DNA of 64,000 nt, taken from Neotamlana nanhaiensis (GTDB lineage Bacteria > Bacteroidota > Bacteroidia > Flavobacteriales > Flavobacteriaceae). Positions within the stretch are counted from its first letter, which is position 1. Every line of letters begins with the position of its first letter. The notes beneath the pieces were generated by a model, which was not told the origin of the DNA, ran no database searches, and saw only the letters and a program-made list of their open reading frames with translations. A program made the position numbers and the translations under genes. Location: positions 1 through 64,000 of the forward strand of contig NZ_JTDV01000005.1 of the NCBI RefSeq assembly GCF_000943555.1. Direction: 5' to 3'. Of this stretch, positions 8,526 through 16,667 are shown piece after piece.

Positions 8526-10221
8526 CTAAATCGAAAGTTTTTCTTAAAAGGGCTATGTTTGGATTTTTCTCTTTTAGCTTTTCAAATTTTTCGGCGGTAG
8601 TGTACGCGTATTTCTTTTCTAACACTTCGTTTATTTCAATATTTAAAGAAATATCGTAGTTGCTTAATTTCTTTCTAATATACTGCATTAAATCGTGCTG
8701 CGAGCGCTCTACCTCAATTTTATTGGTCTCGTTGGGGTAAACAACATGTATTTCGGTGTTGTTTTTAACTTTAGGCATGTCGATAGCTAAAATAGATGCT
8801 AAATTGTGCTTACCCTTTTTCTTAATGATTAGTACATATTCGTTCCAAGTATCAACGAGTTCTTTTTCGGTAAAAGGTTCTTTCGGTAAATCGTCTTCGT
8901 TTACAACAATTTCCTTTTGTTTTTCTAAATGATCTTTTTTAGCGCGAATACTACTTAACGATAAACCAGAAGCACGTTTTGTTTGCGCATTTAAAACTAT
9001 TTTTGGCGTTTTGTTTTCTTGTGGTGCTGGTTGTTTTGGCTTGCTAGTAGTTTGCGTTGGTTGTGCATTTGCAGCAACTTCTAAGTCTACAGATACAGGT
9101 TTTACACCTAGTTTTTTAAAGTAAGAAGCAGGAATTATGTAATGTCTGCTATTTTTTTTTTCTCCATCAAAAGTGATAGAGGCTAATTGCATTAAGCAGA
9201 GTTCAACGAGTAATCGCTGATTTTTACTGGATTTGTATTTGAGATCGCAGTCGTTTGCTAAATCAATTCCTTTTAATAAGAAGGATTGTGAAGCTTTTTT
9301 AGATTGCTCTAAGTATTTGGTTTTTGTTTCGTCTCCAACTTCTAATAGCGGAATGGTTTCTGGAGCTTTACAAACTAATAAATCTCTAAAATGGGATGCT
9401 AAACCTGCTATATAATGATGCCCATCAAAACCTTTTGATAAGGTATTATTAAAATGTAATAATAAATCAGGTATTTTGTTTTCCAGAATTAAATCGGTGC
9501 TCTCAAAATAGGTTTCGTAGTCTAAAACATTTAAGTTTTCGGTTACGGCTTGTCTGGTTAAGTTTTTACCAGAGAAACTCACTACACGATCGAATATTGA
9601 TAAAGCATCGCGCATCGCACCGTCTGCCTTTTGTGCAATAATATGTAGTGCATCGTCTTCGGCAGTTACACCTTGTTCTTCGGCAATGTATTTAAGGTAT
9701 TCTTTAGCATCGGTTACCGTTATACGTTTAAAATCGAAGATTTGACAACGTGATAAAATGGTTGGTATTATTTTATGCTTTTCGGTGGTTGCGAGTATAA
9801 AAATACAGTGTTTAGGTGGCTCTTCTAAAGTCTTTAAAAAGGCATTAAAAGCGGCCTGAGAAAGCATGTGAACCTCATCGATAATATACACTTTGTATTT
9901 ACCTACTTGTGGCGGTATACGAACTTGATCGGTTAGGTTACGTATATCATCTACCGAGTTGTTTGATGCCGCATCGAGCTCAAAAATATTAAAAGCAAAA
10001 TCTTCGTCTTCGTTTTCTTGCCCGTCGCTATTTATCATTTTAGCCAAAATACGCGCGCAGGTCGTTTTACCAACTCCACGAGGTCCTGTAAATAATAAGG
10101 CTTGTGCTAAATGATTATTATCGATGGCATTGAGTAAAGTATTGGTTATAGCCTGCTGGCCTACAACGTCTTTAAACGTTTGCGGACGGTATTTTCGTGC
10201 AGATACTATAAAGTGTTCCAA
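8518..10221 (-). CDS. dnaX: DNA polymerase III subunit gamma/tau
   Basis: 567 residues. This clamp-loader ATPase has an N-terminal AAA+ domain: Walker A GPRGVGKT at 46-53, Walker B IIDEVHML at 113-120, sensor motif TTEKHKIIPTILSRCQIFDF. Domain III and a charged C-terminal extension (tau-like; Lys/Pro/Gln-rich linker near residues 380-440) follow. The loop after Walker A, which in most DnaX proteins carries a four-cysteine zinc module, is here an acidic Cys-free stretch (NSDGQENEDEDFAFN). The start MEHFIVSARKYRPQTF is canonical. It overlaps the following lipoprotein gene by eight bases. No frameshift signal for a short gamma form was identified. Confidence 0.97.
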   Translation of the reverse strand: MEHFIVSARKYRPQTFKDVVGQQAITNTLLNAIDNNHLAQALLFTGPRGVGKTTCARILAKMINSDGQENEDEDFAFNIFELDAASNNSVDDIRNLTDQVRIPPQVGKYKVYIIDEVHMLSQAAFNAFLKTLEEPPKHCIFILATTEKHKIIPTILSRCQIFDFKRITVTDAKEYLKYIAEEQGVTAEDDALHIIAQKADGAMRDALSIFDRVVSFSGKNLTRQAVTENLNVLDYETYFESTDLILENKIPDLLLHFNNTLSKGFDGHHYIAGLASHFRDLLVCKAPETIPLLEVGDETKTKYLEQSKKASQSFLLKGIDLANDCDLKYKSSKNQRLLVELCLMQLASITFDGEKKNSRHYIIPASYFKKLGVKPVSVDLEVAANAQPTQTTSKPKQPAPQENKTPKIVLNAQTKRASGLSLSSIRAKKDHLEKQKEIVVNEDDLPKEPFTEKELVDTWNEYVLIIKKKGKHNLASILAIDMPKVKNNTEIHVVYPNETNKIEVERSQHDLMQYIRKKLSNYDISLNIEINEVLEKKYAYTTAEKFEKLKEKNPNIALLRKTFDLDV

Positions 10222-10330
10222 TGCCTTTTGTTTGCTTTTTTGTAGATAACAAAGTTAAAAATTCATGTTTATATTTTAAGTGAATGAAAATAGATTTTAA
10301 AAGGAGTTATTAACAATGTTTGTAATATGC

Positions 10331-10430
10331 TGCCCGCATTAGGGATAGGAGTGGAAAGCCCACAGCGAGGTACGAGCGCGGACTTGTAGCGTATAGCCCG
10401 ACCCCTTGCGGGTAATGCCCAAATTATAAT
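10331..10430 (+). ncRNA. Structured intergenic element, copy A
   Basis: This GC-richer island in AT-rich DNA shares its two ends with the element at 63810-63946 (opposite strand). The 5' box reads GCATTAGGGATAGGAGTGG and the 3' box reads AGCCCGACCC, a five-base loop, GGGTAATGCCCAAATTATA. GCATTA (10336-10341) can pair with TAATGC (10413-10418); the other copy has GCGTTA and TAACGC, a compensatory change. An ACCC/GGGT hairpin is kept in both while its loop differs. It may correspond to a Bacteroidota conserved RNA such as Rfam Flavo-1, but I cannot confirm that. Whether it acts as RNA or as a DNA repeat is undecided. Confidence 0.6.
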
Positions 10431-10441
10431 TATTGTTTTTG

Positions 10442-10473
10442 TTGCTTTTTGGTTGTATTGTGTTGTACTTTTG
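10442..10473 (+). promoter_or_regulatory. rnpB promoter
   Basis: TTG at 10442-10444, a 21-base spacer and TACTTTTG at 10466-10473 match the Bacteroidota sigma-A promoter (TTG, about 19-21 bases, TAnnTTTG). Transcription would start near 10480, about 55 bases upstream of the mature RNase P RNA. Confidence 0.65.
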
Positions 10474-10536
10474 CCGCAAGTAGATTGCCTTATCGCTAAA
10501 TGCCCAACTTGATTGGGTATCTCATTAATTTATTAC

Positions 10537-10875
10537 GAAAGTTATAATTATGAGATCCCCGCTTTCGCGAGGATTTAGAGGAAAGTCCGAACACCATAGT
10601 GCAACATAGTGGCTAACGGCCACCAGTCGTGAGGCTAGGAAAAGTGCAACAGAAAGTATGTACAGGTAATGCTGTAGTGAAACCGGGTAAACTCTATGTG
10701 GTGCAATGTCATGTATACCAACGTTTGAGGGCTGCACGCTCGATTGTTGGAGGGTAGGCAGCTAAAGTGTACTGGTAACAGTGCTCGCAGATAAATGATA
10801 GGGTAGTGCTGACTTGTGATGGAGAGATCCTGAAACGAGTTCAGGACAAACAGAATTCGGCTTATAGATTTACTT
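10537..10875 (+). ncRNA. rnpB: RNase P RNA (bacterial class A)
   Basis: The catalytic RNA of RNase P, which trims the 5' leader from tRNA precursors. Universally conserved segments are present: GAGGAAAGTCCGAAC near 10568 (CR I), ACAGAAAGTATG near 10649, GGTAAACTC near 10686, and the 3' CR V segment ACAGAATTCGGCTTATAGA near 10850. The two ends pair to form P1 (AAGT...TATGAG at the 5' side with CTTATA...ACTT at the 3' side), which sets the approximate boundaries. A strong promoter lies upstream and a terminator directly downstream. Boundaries are accurate to perhaps ten bases. Confidence 0.95.
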
Positions 10876-10883
10876 AAAAAAAT

Positions 10884-10911
10884 AAACCCTTCTTGTAGCA
10901 AGAAGGGTTTT
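10884..10911. terminator. Bidirectional terminator between rnpB and rsmD
   Basis: A strong stem of AAACCCTTCTTG and CAAGAAGGGTTT around a TAG loop is followed by T-rich DNA on the plus side and preceded by an A-run (T-run on the minus strand). It can end both rnpB (+) and the rsmD transcript (-). Confidence 0.9.
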
Positions 10912-10933
10912 CCATTTTTTATATTCTTTAATT

Positions 10934-11479
10934 TTATTCTTCAAGTATTTCAAAGAAACTGAAGGCATTTCCGCCATAACTTTTTGTGTAACTGTAATAC
11001 GGCTGATCTTCAAGATTGGTGTGTTTCGAATGTTCTATAATTAACAGACCACTTTCGCTTAGTAAATTGTTAGCGAATATGAGTTCTGGTATTTTAGAGA
11101 ATTGATCGTCGGAGAAATTATATGGCGGATCCGCAAATATAATATCGTAATTGCCCGATGCCTTTTCTAAATATTTAAACACATCACTTTTTATGGTGTT
11201 TATGGGCATGTTGAATTTTTCTGCGGTTTGATTGATGAATTTAATACATCCAAAATCTTGATCGACGCAGGTGATATTTTCGGTACCACGCGATGCAAAT
11301 TCGTAGCTTATGTTGCCTGTACCGGCGAATAAATCGAGAACCGAAACATCGTCGAAATAATAATTGTTGTTTATTATATTGAATAAAGATTCCTTCGCCA
11401 TATCGGTTGTTGGGCGAACAGGTAAATTTTTAGGTGCAACAATTTTGCGGCTTTTGTATTGTCCGGATATAATTCGCAT
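10934..11479 (-). CDS. rsmD: 16S rRNA (guanine-966-N2)-methyltransferase
   Basis: 181 residues, a SAM-dependent class I methyltransferase that modifies G966 of 16S rRNA. It begins MRIISGQYKSRKIVAPKNLPVRPTTD, a family hallmark (RISGQ, RPT). The SAM-binding motif is LDLFAGTG at 48-55, and the catalytic motif DPPY is at 117-120. It overlaps the DUF3822 gene by one base, so it is the last gene of the three-gene leftward operon that starts at 13027. The length is normal. Confidence 0.95.
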   Translation of the reverse strand: MRIISGQYKSRKIVAPKNLPVRPTTDMAKESLFNIINNNYYFDDVSVLDLFAGTGNISYEFASRGTENITCVDQDFGCIKFINQTAEKFNMPINTIKSDVFKYLEKASGNYDIIFADPPYNFSDDQFSKIPELIFANNLLSESGLLIIEHSKHTNLEDQPYYSYTKSYGGNAFSFFEILEE

Positions 11480-12306
11480 TAAAAACTGGATATTATACTG
11501 TAATTACTATGGTTATTTTTTGGTTGGGCATCGATAGCATATCTGTAGTGATCTTCTCGATCGCCAAAAAATATTAATCGGATGTATTTATAGGTGATTA
11601 CATATAAATCGTCGTAGGCATCAATATCGCCCAAAAATATTAGGTTTACGGTTTCCGGGCTTAGTTGTAGCTGCTCTAAACAGAATAGTATATAATAAAT
11701 AAAATCTTCTTTACTATTATAGAAAAACGAATTGTAAAGTTGTAATTTTTTGTTTTGTACTATAACTATTTCAAAATGTCCTTTACTAACATTAACATAG
11801 GCTTTGGGCACTAAATAGTTAACATCGGTTTTTAAAATAGATTCAATTAAAACGGTTGAGATATGTTTGTAGGTAAACTTGCCAAATTTCTCGTAGATAA
11901 AGTTATTTATATTTATGTAAGGCACATAAACACTTGCGCTGTCGTTTACTTTTATATCGTCATAGGTTATAAAATCTGATTTTAAAATTTTGGTGTTAAA
12001 TTTTAAGTAATCGGCTAAACAAGCATCGTTAAATAAGGCTTTGGGAACTAAGGCTGATAGCTCGTTATCGTGAATTACAAAAACCTCGGCAAATAAATGG
12101 TTTAAAACGGCTTCGGTATTGAATTCGTTTTTTAAGGCATCGAGCACACCAAAAGGGTTTTCCTTTTTTGCAAAGGTAACTTCTTTTAAAAAGGTAATGG
12201 TATTGGTATCTCGGTTTAGTATACAAAAAGAAAGTCCACTCAAACTAATTTGAATGGACAATTCTGTATTTGTTAATTTGGTTATTTTCTTATTCTGCAG
12301 CGCCAT
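11479..12306 (-). CDS. DUF3822 family protein
   Basis: 275 residues from the chosen ATG at 12306; an ATG seven codons earlier (12327) would deepen the overlap with the upstream gene from 17 to 38 bases. The N-terminal strand pattern LSIQISLSGLSFCILNRD is the hallmark of DUF3822, a Bacteroidota family of unknown function that resembles actin-like (PilM-type) ATPase folds; this fold resemblance is recalled knowledge, not seen here. Beta-rich repeats such as YVNVSKGHFEIVIVQNKKLQLYN support a two-domain cytoplasmic protein with no export signal. It is sandwiched between a membrane protein and rsmD with overlaps at both ends. Confidence 0.8.
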   Translation of the reverse strand: MALQNKKITKLTNTELSIQISLSGLSFCILNRDTNTITFLKEVTFAKKENPFGVLDALKNEFNTEAVLNHLFAEVFVIHDNELSALVPKALFNDACLADYLKFNTKILKSDFITYDDIKVNDSASVYVPYININNFIYEKFGKFTYKHISTVLIESILKTDVNYLVPKAYVNVSKGHFEIVIVQNKKLQLYNSFFYNSKEDFIYYILFCLEQLQLSPETVNLIFLGDIDAYDDLYVITYKYIRLIFFGDREDHYRYAIDAQPKNNHSNYSIISSF

Positions 12307-13027
12307 AAGTTTTTGGCCAGTTACCAATTGTTTTAACTTCTTCCATAGAGCCTACTTTTAGTTTATCTCCATTTACGCCATCAACCGAAACTACTTGGTT
12401 TTCTTGCACTAACAAATCTTTATCTTGATCGAATAAAATAACATCTTTTGTTACCGATGCTTCAAACACAGGAATGTTAATGTTATTTTGCATTATAAAA
12501 CCAGATTCCATTTTAAATTTAGCACCGTCTTCGCCAACTGGTACATTCATCATTGTTTTATAACGATTAGATTTTTTGAATAATGAATCTTTTACAGGTA
12601 CATAACCTAAAGTATCAATTATAACAATATCTTTTTTCATATCCACACCAAACTGCTTTGTAAGCACTTCATCAATTACAGATGAATCACGACGTTGTGT
12701 AATAGTGAATTGTGCAGTATCAATAAATTTAATTAAGCCATCAAAATTTTCGGCAAACTTACCAGTTACTGTTTTATGTGCTAATTGCGAATCTCTAATA
12801 TCAATTAAACTCTCAATAACTTCAGCATAACGCTTATTTTTGGTTTTGTTGAATTTTATTGGTTCGTAAACAGACATGTAAGTTTTGTAACCTAAAAAGA
12901 TTATAAGTATCCAAAGCAGTATGTTTAATATGGGTTTAAATTTTGCTGGGATAAATTTGTCAATTAACTTAACCAAGCCAATTGTACCTAAAATCACTGC
13001 TACTGCAATAAGAATAAATGTTAACAT
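12290..13027 (-). CDS. Membrane protein with pseudopilin-like region
   Basis: 245 residues. Two hydrophobic segments (about residues 2-22 and 33-50) anchor the N-terminus; the remainder is predicted outside the cytoplasm. Residues 65-100 (YAEVIESLIDIRDSQLAHKT, then GKFAENFDGLIKFIDT) recall the part of type II/IV pseudopilins that follows the hydrophobic helix, where A-x-x-x-I-R-x-A-Q and G-x-Y/F-A-x-x-F-D-x-L patterns occur. I do not recognise a named domain. The gene is first in the operon with DUF3822 and rsmD and overlaps DUF3822. Function unknown; a surface assembly role is only an idea. Confidence 0.65.
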   Translation of the reverse strand: MLTFILIAVAVILGTIGLVKLIDKFIPAKFKPILNILLWILIIFLGYKTYMSVYEPIKFNKTKNKRYAEVIESLIDIRDSQLAHKTVTGKFAENFDGLIKFIDTAQFTITQRRDSSVIDEVLTKQFGVDMKKDIVIIDTLGYVPVKDSLFKKSNRYKTMMNVPVGEDGAKFKMESGFIMQNNINIPVFEASVTKDVILFDQDKDLLVQENQVVSVDGVNGDKLKVGSMEEVKTIGNWPKTYGAAE

Positions 13028-13156
13028 AGTATGTTTTAAATTTGTAAATTATTAATTGGTATTTAGCAAATCTACAATTTTTTTTTAATCGTAAAAGCTA
13101 ATAGGAGTAAAAATCATTTTTATCTTTGAAGAATTTATTAATCGTTTTACCTTTAA

Positions 13157-14584
13157 ATGACCGCTCCAGAATTCTACAAGCTTATAAAACAACATTTTCC
13201 GTTTCAAACTACCTTAAAACAAGACATTGTACTGCAACAGCTTTCGGAGTTTATTTTTAACAAAAATAATGATGCGCTCTATGTTTTAAAAGGTTATGCA
13301 GGTACGGGAAAAACTACAATTATAGGCACTATTGTTACCAATTTATGGAAAGCTAAAAAAAGTGCGGTGTTAATGGCGCCAACTGGTAGAGCAGCAAAAG
13401 TAATTGCTAATTATTCGGGTAAAGAAGCGTTTACTATTCATAAAAAAATATATTTCCCACGAAAAGAGCGCGGTGGTGGCGTAAAGTTTGTTTTGCAACC
13501 CAATAAATACAAAAACACCATTTTTATTGTTGATGAAGCATCCATGATACCCGACACACCTGGTGATTCTAAATTGTTTGAAAACGGTTCGCTACTAGAC
13601 GATTTAATGCAATACGTGTATTCTGGTTATCAATGTAAATTGCTATTAATTGGTGATACAGCACAGTTACCACCTGTAAAACTTGACATTAGTCCCGCAT
13701 TAAACGAAAATACCTTAGCGCTAAATTATAATAAAGAAGTGGCTAAAATGGAGCTAGATGAAGTAGTAAGGCAAGAGCATGATTCTGGAATTTTAGCAAA
13801 TGCCACAGTGTTACGCGACCATTTAGCTAGTGAGTTTTTCGATGACTTTAAGTTTGATGTTAAGCCTTTTAAAGACATTGTAAGATTAATTGATGGCCAC
13901 GAAATAATGGATGCCATAAACGATTCGTATAGCAGCCACGGAAAAGAGGATACCGCAATAATTGTGCGTAGTAATAAACGTGCTAATTTGTATAATCAGC
14001 AAATTAGAAATCGAATTTTATTTAACGAGAACGAAATTACGGTTGGCGATTATATTATGGTGGTTAAAAACAATTATTTTTGGTTAAAACCTACCTCTGA
14101 AGCTGGATTTATTGCCAATGGCGACATTATCGAAGTGCTAGAAATTTTCAATATAATTTCGCTTTATGGTTTTCGCTTCGCGGAAGTAAAAGTGCGTATG
14201 GTAGATTATCCAAAAATGAGCCCATTTGAAACGGTTTTGCTTTTAGACACTATTGAAGCTGAAACCCCTTCGTTATCATACGAAGACTCAAATCGTTTGT
14301 ATCAAGAAGTTATGAAAGATTACGAGGAAGAAACCGCTAAATATAAAAAGTTTCTTAAAGTTAAAGCTAATAAATATTTTAACGCGTTGCAGGTTAAATT
14401 TTCATATGCTATTACTTGCCATAAGTCGCAAGGTGGCCAGTGGAACACCGTATTTATAGAACAGCCTTATTTGCCCAATGGTGTAGATAAAGATTATATG
14501 CGTTGGTTGTACACCGCTGTAACTCGTGCTAAAGAAAAATTGTATCTTATAGGTTTTAAAAATGAATTTTTTGAGGAAGATTAA
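13157..14584 (+). CDS. RecD-like superfamily 1 DNA helicase
   Basis: 475 residues. Walker A is GYAGTGKTT at 46-54, Walker B is FIVDEASMIPD, motif III-like GDTAQLPPV, and the C-terminal UvrD/RecD motif ITCHKSQGGQWNTVFIE precedes the final YTAVTRAKEKLYLIG. This is the arrangement of RecD/Dda-type 5' to 3' helicases, in a compact form without the extra N-terminal domains of RecD2. It acts on DNA in the cytoplasm, in repair or recombination; no RecBC genes are nearby. Its stop codon abuts the ATG of DUF4126, so the two are co-transcribed. Confidence 0.9.
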   Translation: MTAPEFYKLIKQHFPFQTTLKQDIVLQQLSEFIFNKNNDALYVLKGYAGTGKTTIIGTIVTNLWKAKKSAVLMAPTGRAAKVIANYSGKEAFTIHKKIYFPRKERGGGVKFVLQPNKYKNTIFIVDEASMIPDTPGDSKLFENGSLLDDLMQYVYSGYQCKLLLIGDTAQLPPVKLDISPALNENTLALNYNKEVAKMELDEVVRQEHDSGILANATVLRDHLASEFFDDFKFDVKPFKDIVRLIDGHEIMDAINDSYSSHGKEDTAIIVRSNKRANLYNQQIRNRILFNENEITVGDYIMVVKNNYFWLKPTSEAGFIANGDIIEVLEIFNIISLYGFRFAEVKVRMVDYPKMSPFETVLLLDTIEAETPSLSYEDSNRLYQEVMKDYEEETAKYKKFLKVKANKYFNALQVKFSYAITCHKSQGGQWNTVFIEQPYLPNGVDKDYMRWLYTAVTRAKEKLYLIGFKNEFFEED

Positions 14585-15163
14585 ATGATTACAGCAGAAA
14601 CGATAATAAGTATTTGTTTAGGCATTGGTTTATCAGCATCGGTAGGTTTTCGGGTGTTTTTACCATTATTTGCTTTAAGTTTAGCAGCGTATTTTGATGT
14701 TTGGGTACTCAATGAATCTTGGCAATGGGTGGCCAGTACACCAGCTTTAGTTACTCTTGGCGTGGCGACTCTTGTAGAGGTTTGCGCTTATTTTATTCCG
14801 TATATCGATAATTTATTAGATAGCATAGCCATTCCTTTAGCGGCATTGGCAGGAACCGCAGTGATGCTATCTACAGTAGCCAACTTAAGCCCTGTTATTA
14901 CTTGGGCATTAGCAATAATTGCTGGAGGTGGTACGGCTTCGGTTGTGGCAGGTTCGTCATCAACCACACGATTAGCATCAACGGCTACAACAGGAGGAAT
15001 TGCAAATCCCTTGGTGTCTTTAATTGAAACGGGAACCGCTATGTTTATGTCGGTAATTTCAATTTTTATACCTTTTTTAGCAATAGTTTTAGTAGCCTTC
15101 ATTTTCTTCATCATTTATAAAATCTATAAAAAGTTTAAGAAGCCCGTTGCTAAAAACCTTTAA
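14585..15163 (+). CDS. DUF4126 family membrane protein
   Basis: 192 residues with about five hydrophobic segments. The N-terminal pattern ICLGIGLSASVGFRVFLPLF and the Gly/Thr/Ser-rich central part (GGGTASVVAGSSSTTRLAST) are typical of DUF4126, an inner-membrane family of unknown function. The C-terminal segment is a strong transmembrane helix followed by a basic tail (KIYKKFKKPVAKN). It begins directly after the helicase stop with no gap. The family is usually close to 190 residues, so this copy is complete. Confidence 0.85.
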   Translation: MITAETIISICLGIGLSASVGFRVFLPLFALSLAAYFDVWVLNESWQWVASTPALVTLGVATLVEVCAYFIPYIDNLLDSIAIPLAALAGTAVMLSTVANLSPVITWALAIIAGGGTASVVAGSSSTTRLASTATTGGIANPLVSLIETGTAMFMSVISIFIPFLAIVLVAFIFFIIYKIYKKFKKPVAKNL

Positions 15164-15178
15164 TTTTGATTATTTTTG
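15147..15178 (+). promoter_or_regulatory. kdsB operon promoter
   Basis: TTG at 15147-15149 and TATTTTTG at 15171-15178 are separated by 21 bases, a good fit to the Bacteroidota promoter. The -7 box lies 23 bases before the kdsB ATG and would drive the operon 15202-18962. Confidence 0.5.
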
Positions 15179-15201
15179 ATGTTTAATTTTTTAAAATTCA
15201 A

Positions 15202-15930
15202 ATGAAAATTATTTCAATGATTCCCGCACGATACAGCGCATCGCGTTTTCCAGGGAAATTAATGCAAGATTTGGGAGGAAAAACAGTTATTCGTAGAACT
15301 TATGAAGCTACTGTTGAAACGAAATTGTTTGATGATGTTTTTGTTGTAACCGATAGCGACATTATTTATAAAGAAATTGTAAATCATGGTGGTAAAGCCA
15401 TTATGAGTAAAAAAACACATGAATGCGGAAGCGATCGTATTGCCGAAGCTGTTGAAAATTTAGATATTGATGTGGTTGTAAATGTACAAGGAGATGAACC
15501 TTTTACTGATGAAGAATCACTTAAAAAACTAATAGCTGTTTTTAAAAATGATACGCAACAGGAAGTAGATTTGGCCTCGTTAATGGTGCATATTACCGAT
15601 GAAGATGAAATAAAAAATCCGAACACTGTAAAGGTGGTGATTGATCAAAATGATTTTGCCTTATATTTTTCACGTAGTCCTATCCCGTATCCGCGCGATA
15701 AAAATGTAGCTGTTAAATATTATAAACACAAAGGGGTTTATGCTTTTAGAAAACAAGCCTTGTTAGATTTTTATAATTTACCAATGCAAACCTTGGAAGC
15801 ATCAGAAAAACTAGAACAATTACGTTATTTAGAATACGGAAAACGTATAAAAATGGTAACAACTAGTGTAGAAGGCATAGAAATTGATACACCTGAAGAT
15901 TTAGTGCGCGCAAATAAACAATGGAAATAG
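15202..15930 (+). CDS. kdsB: 3-deoxy-manno-octulosonate cytidylyltransferase
   Basis: 242 residues. The enzyme activates Kdo, or in some species 8-amino-Kdo, with CTP for lipopolysaccharide core synthesis in the cytoplasm. The nucleotide-binding start [19 protein letters not shown] is the family signature (here [13 protein letters not shown]), followed by [12 protein letters not shown] and [11 protein letters not shown]-terminal [14 protein letters not shown] and [15 protein letters not shown]-like text ([14 protein letters not shown]) also match. It opens a compact gene group with a HAD hydrolase, a CAT-like acyltransferase, a KdnB-like dehydrogenase and a PlsC-like acyltransferase. Confidence 0.96.
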   Translation: MKIISMIPARYSASRFPGKLMQDLGGKTVIRRTYEATVETKLFDDVFVVTDSDIIYKEIVNHGGKAIMSKKTHECGSDRIAEAVENLDIDVVVNVQGDEPFTDEESLKKLIAVFKNDTQQEVDLASLMVHITDEDEIKNPNTVKVVIDQNDFALYFSRSPIPYPRDKNVAVKYYKHKGVYAFRKQALLDFYNLPMQTLEASEKLEQLRYLEYGKRIKMVTTSVEGIEIDTPEDLVRANKQWK

Positions 15931-15961
15931 TTTTTACTAATTCATATAAATCAATAAATAA

Positions 15962-16666
15962 TTGGAAATAAACTACGATAATATAAAAGTTATTGGCTTT
16001 GATGCCGATGATACGCTTTGGGTGAACGAAACCTATTTTCGTGATGCCGAAACGGAGTTTGGACAGTTATTATCAGATTACGAAACGCCAAATAAACTCG
16101 AACAAGAACTTTTTAAAAAGGAAATTGAAAATTTAGAGTTGTACGGTTATGGCGTTAAAGCGTTTACGTTATCGATGGTTGAAGCGGCTTTAGAGCTTTC
16201 AAACTATAACGTAAAGCCCAAAACTATGGAAGCCATTTTAAACATTGGTAAAACCATGCTAAATAAACCGGTTGAGTTGCTTGATGGCGTAGAAGATGTT
16301 TTAAAAACCTTATCGAAAAAATATAAGTTAATTTTGGCGACTAAAGGTGATTTGTTAGATCAAGAACGAAAATTGGAAAAATCGGGTTTGACTAATTATT
16401 TTCATCATATTGAGGTGTTAAGTGAAAAAAAAGAAGTGAATTATTCAAAACTTTTAAATAGTTTAGAAATTAATCCGTCAGAATTTTTAATGGTGGGCAA
16501 CTCTTTAAAATCTGATGTGTTACCGCTAGTAAATTTAAAAGCAAAAGCTATTCATGTGCCGTTTCATACCACTTGGGTGCACGAACAGGTTACAGAGGAA
16601 GAAACTAATGGAAAGGCTTATAAAACCATACATTCTTTAACCGAACTATTAAATATTTTAAATTAA
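15962..16666 (+). CDS. HAD-family hydrolase
   Basis: 234 residues of the haloacid dehalogenase superfamily. Motif I is GFDADDTLW with the nucleophile D14 and D16; motif II/III lie around LATKGD and KLEKSG; motif IV is MVGNSLKSDVLP. An alpha-helical cap follows motif I, as in YjjG-like phosphatases of nucleotides or sugars. The start is TTG: an in-frame TAA sits immediately before it and the next Met would fall well inside the domain. Spacing to kdsB is 31 bases and to the next gene one base. A role as phosphatase in the adjacent sugar pathway is possible but unproven. Confidence 0.88.
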   Translation: MEINYDNIKVIGFDADDTLWVNETYFRDAETEFGQLLSDYETPNKLEQELFKKEIENLELYGYGVKAFTLSMVEAALELSNYNVKPKTMEAILNIGKTMLNKPVELLDGVEDVLKTLSKKYKLILATKGDLLDQERKLEKSGLTNYFHHIEVLSEKKEVNYSKLLNSLEINPSEFLMVGNSLKSDVLPLVNLKAKAIHVPFHTTWVHEQVTEEETNGKAYKTIHSLTELLNILN

Positions 16667-16667
16667 A

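Larger units (their letters stand above)
10222..10536. other. Intergenic region between dnaX and rnpB
   Basis: No protein gene. It holds the structured element at 10331-10430, the rnpB promoter at 10442-10473, and a small hairpin (CCCAACTTGATTGGG) near 10503-10517 of unknown meaning just before the RNase P RNA. Confidence 0.6.

Noticed and set aside
10525-10901. Minus-strand ORFs of 70 and 88 residues
   Set aside because: They lie inside the RNase P RNA gene on the opposite strand and are shadows of its sequence.
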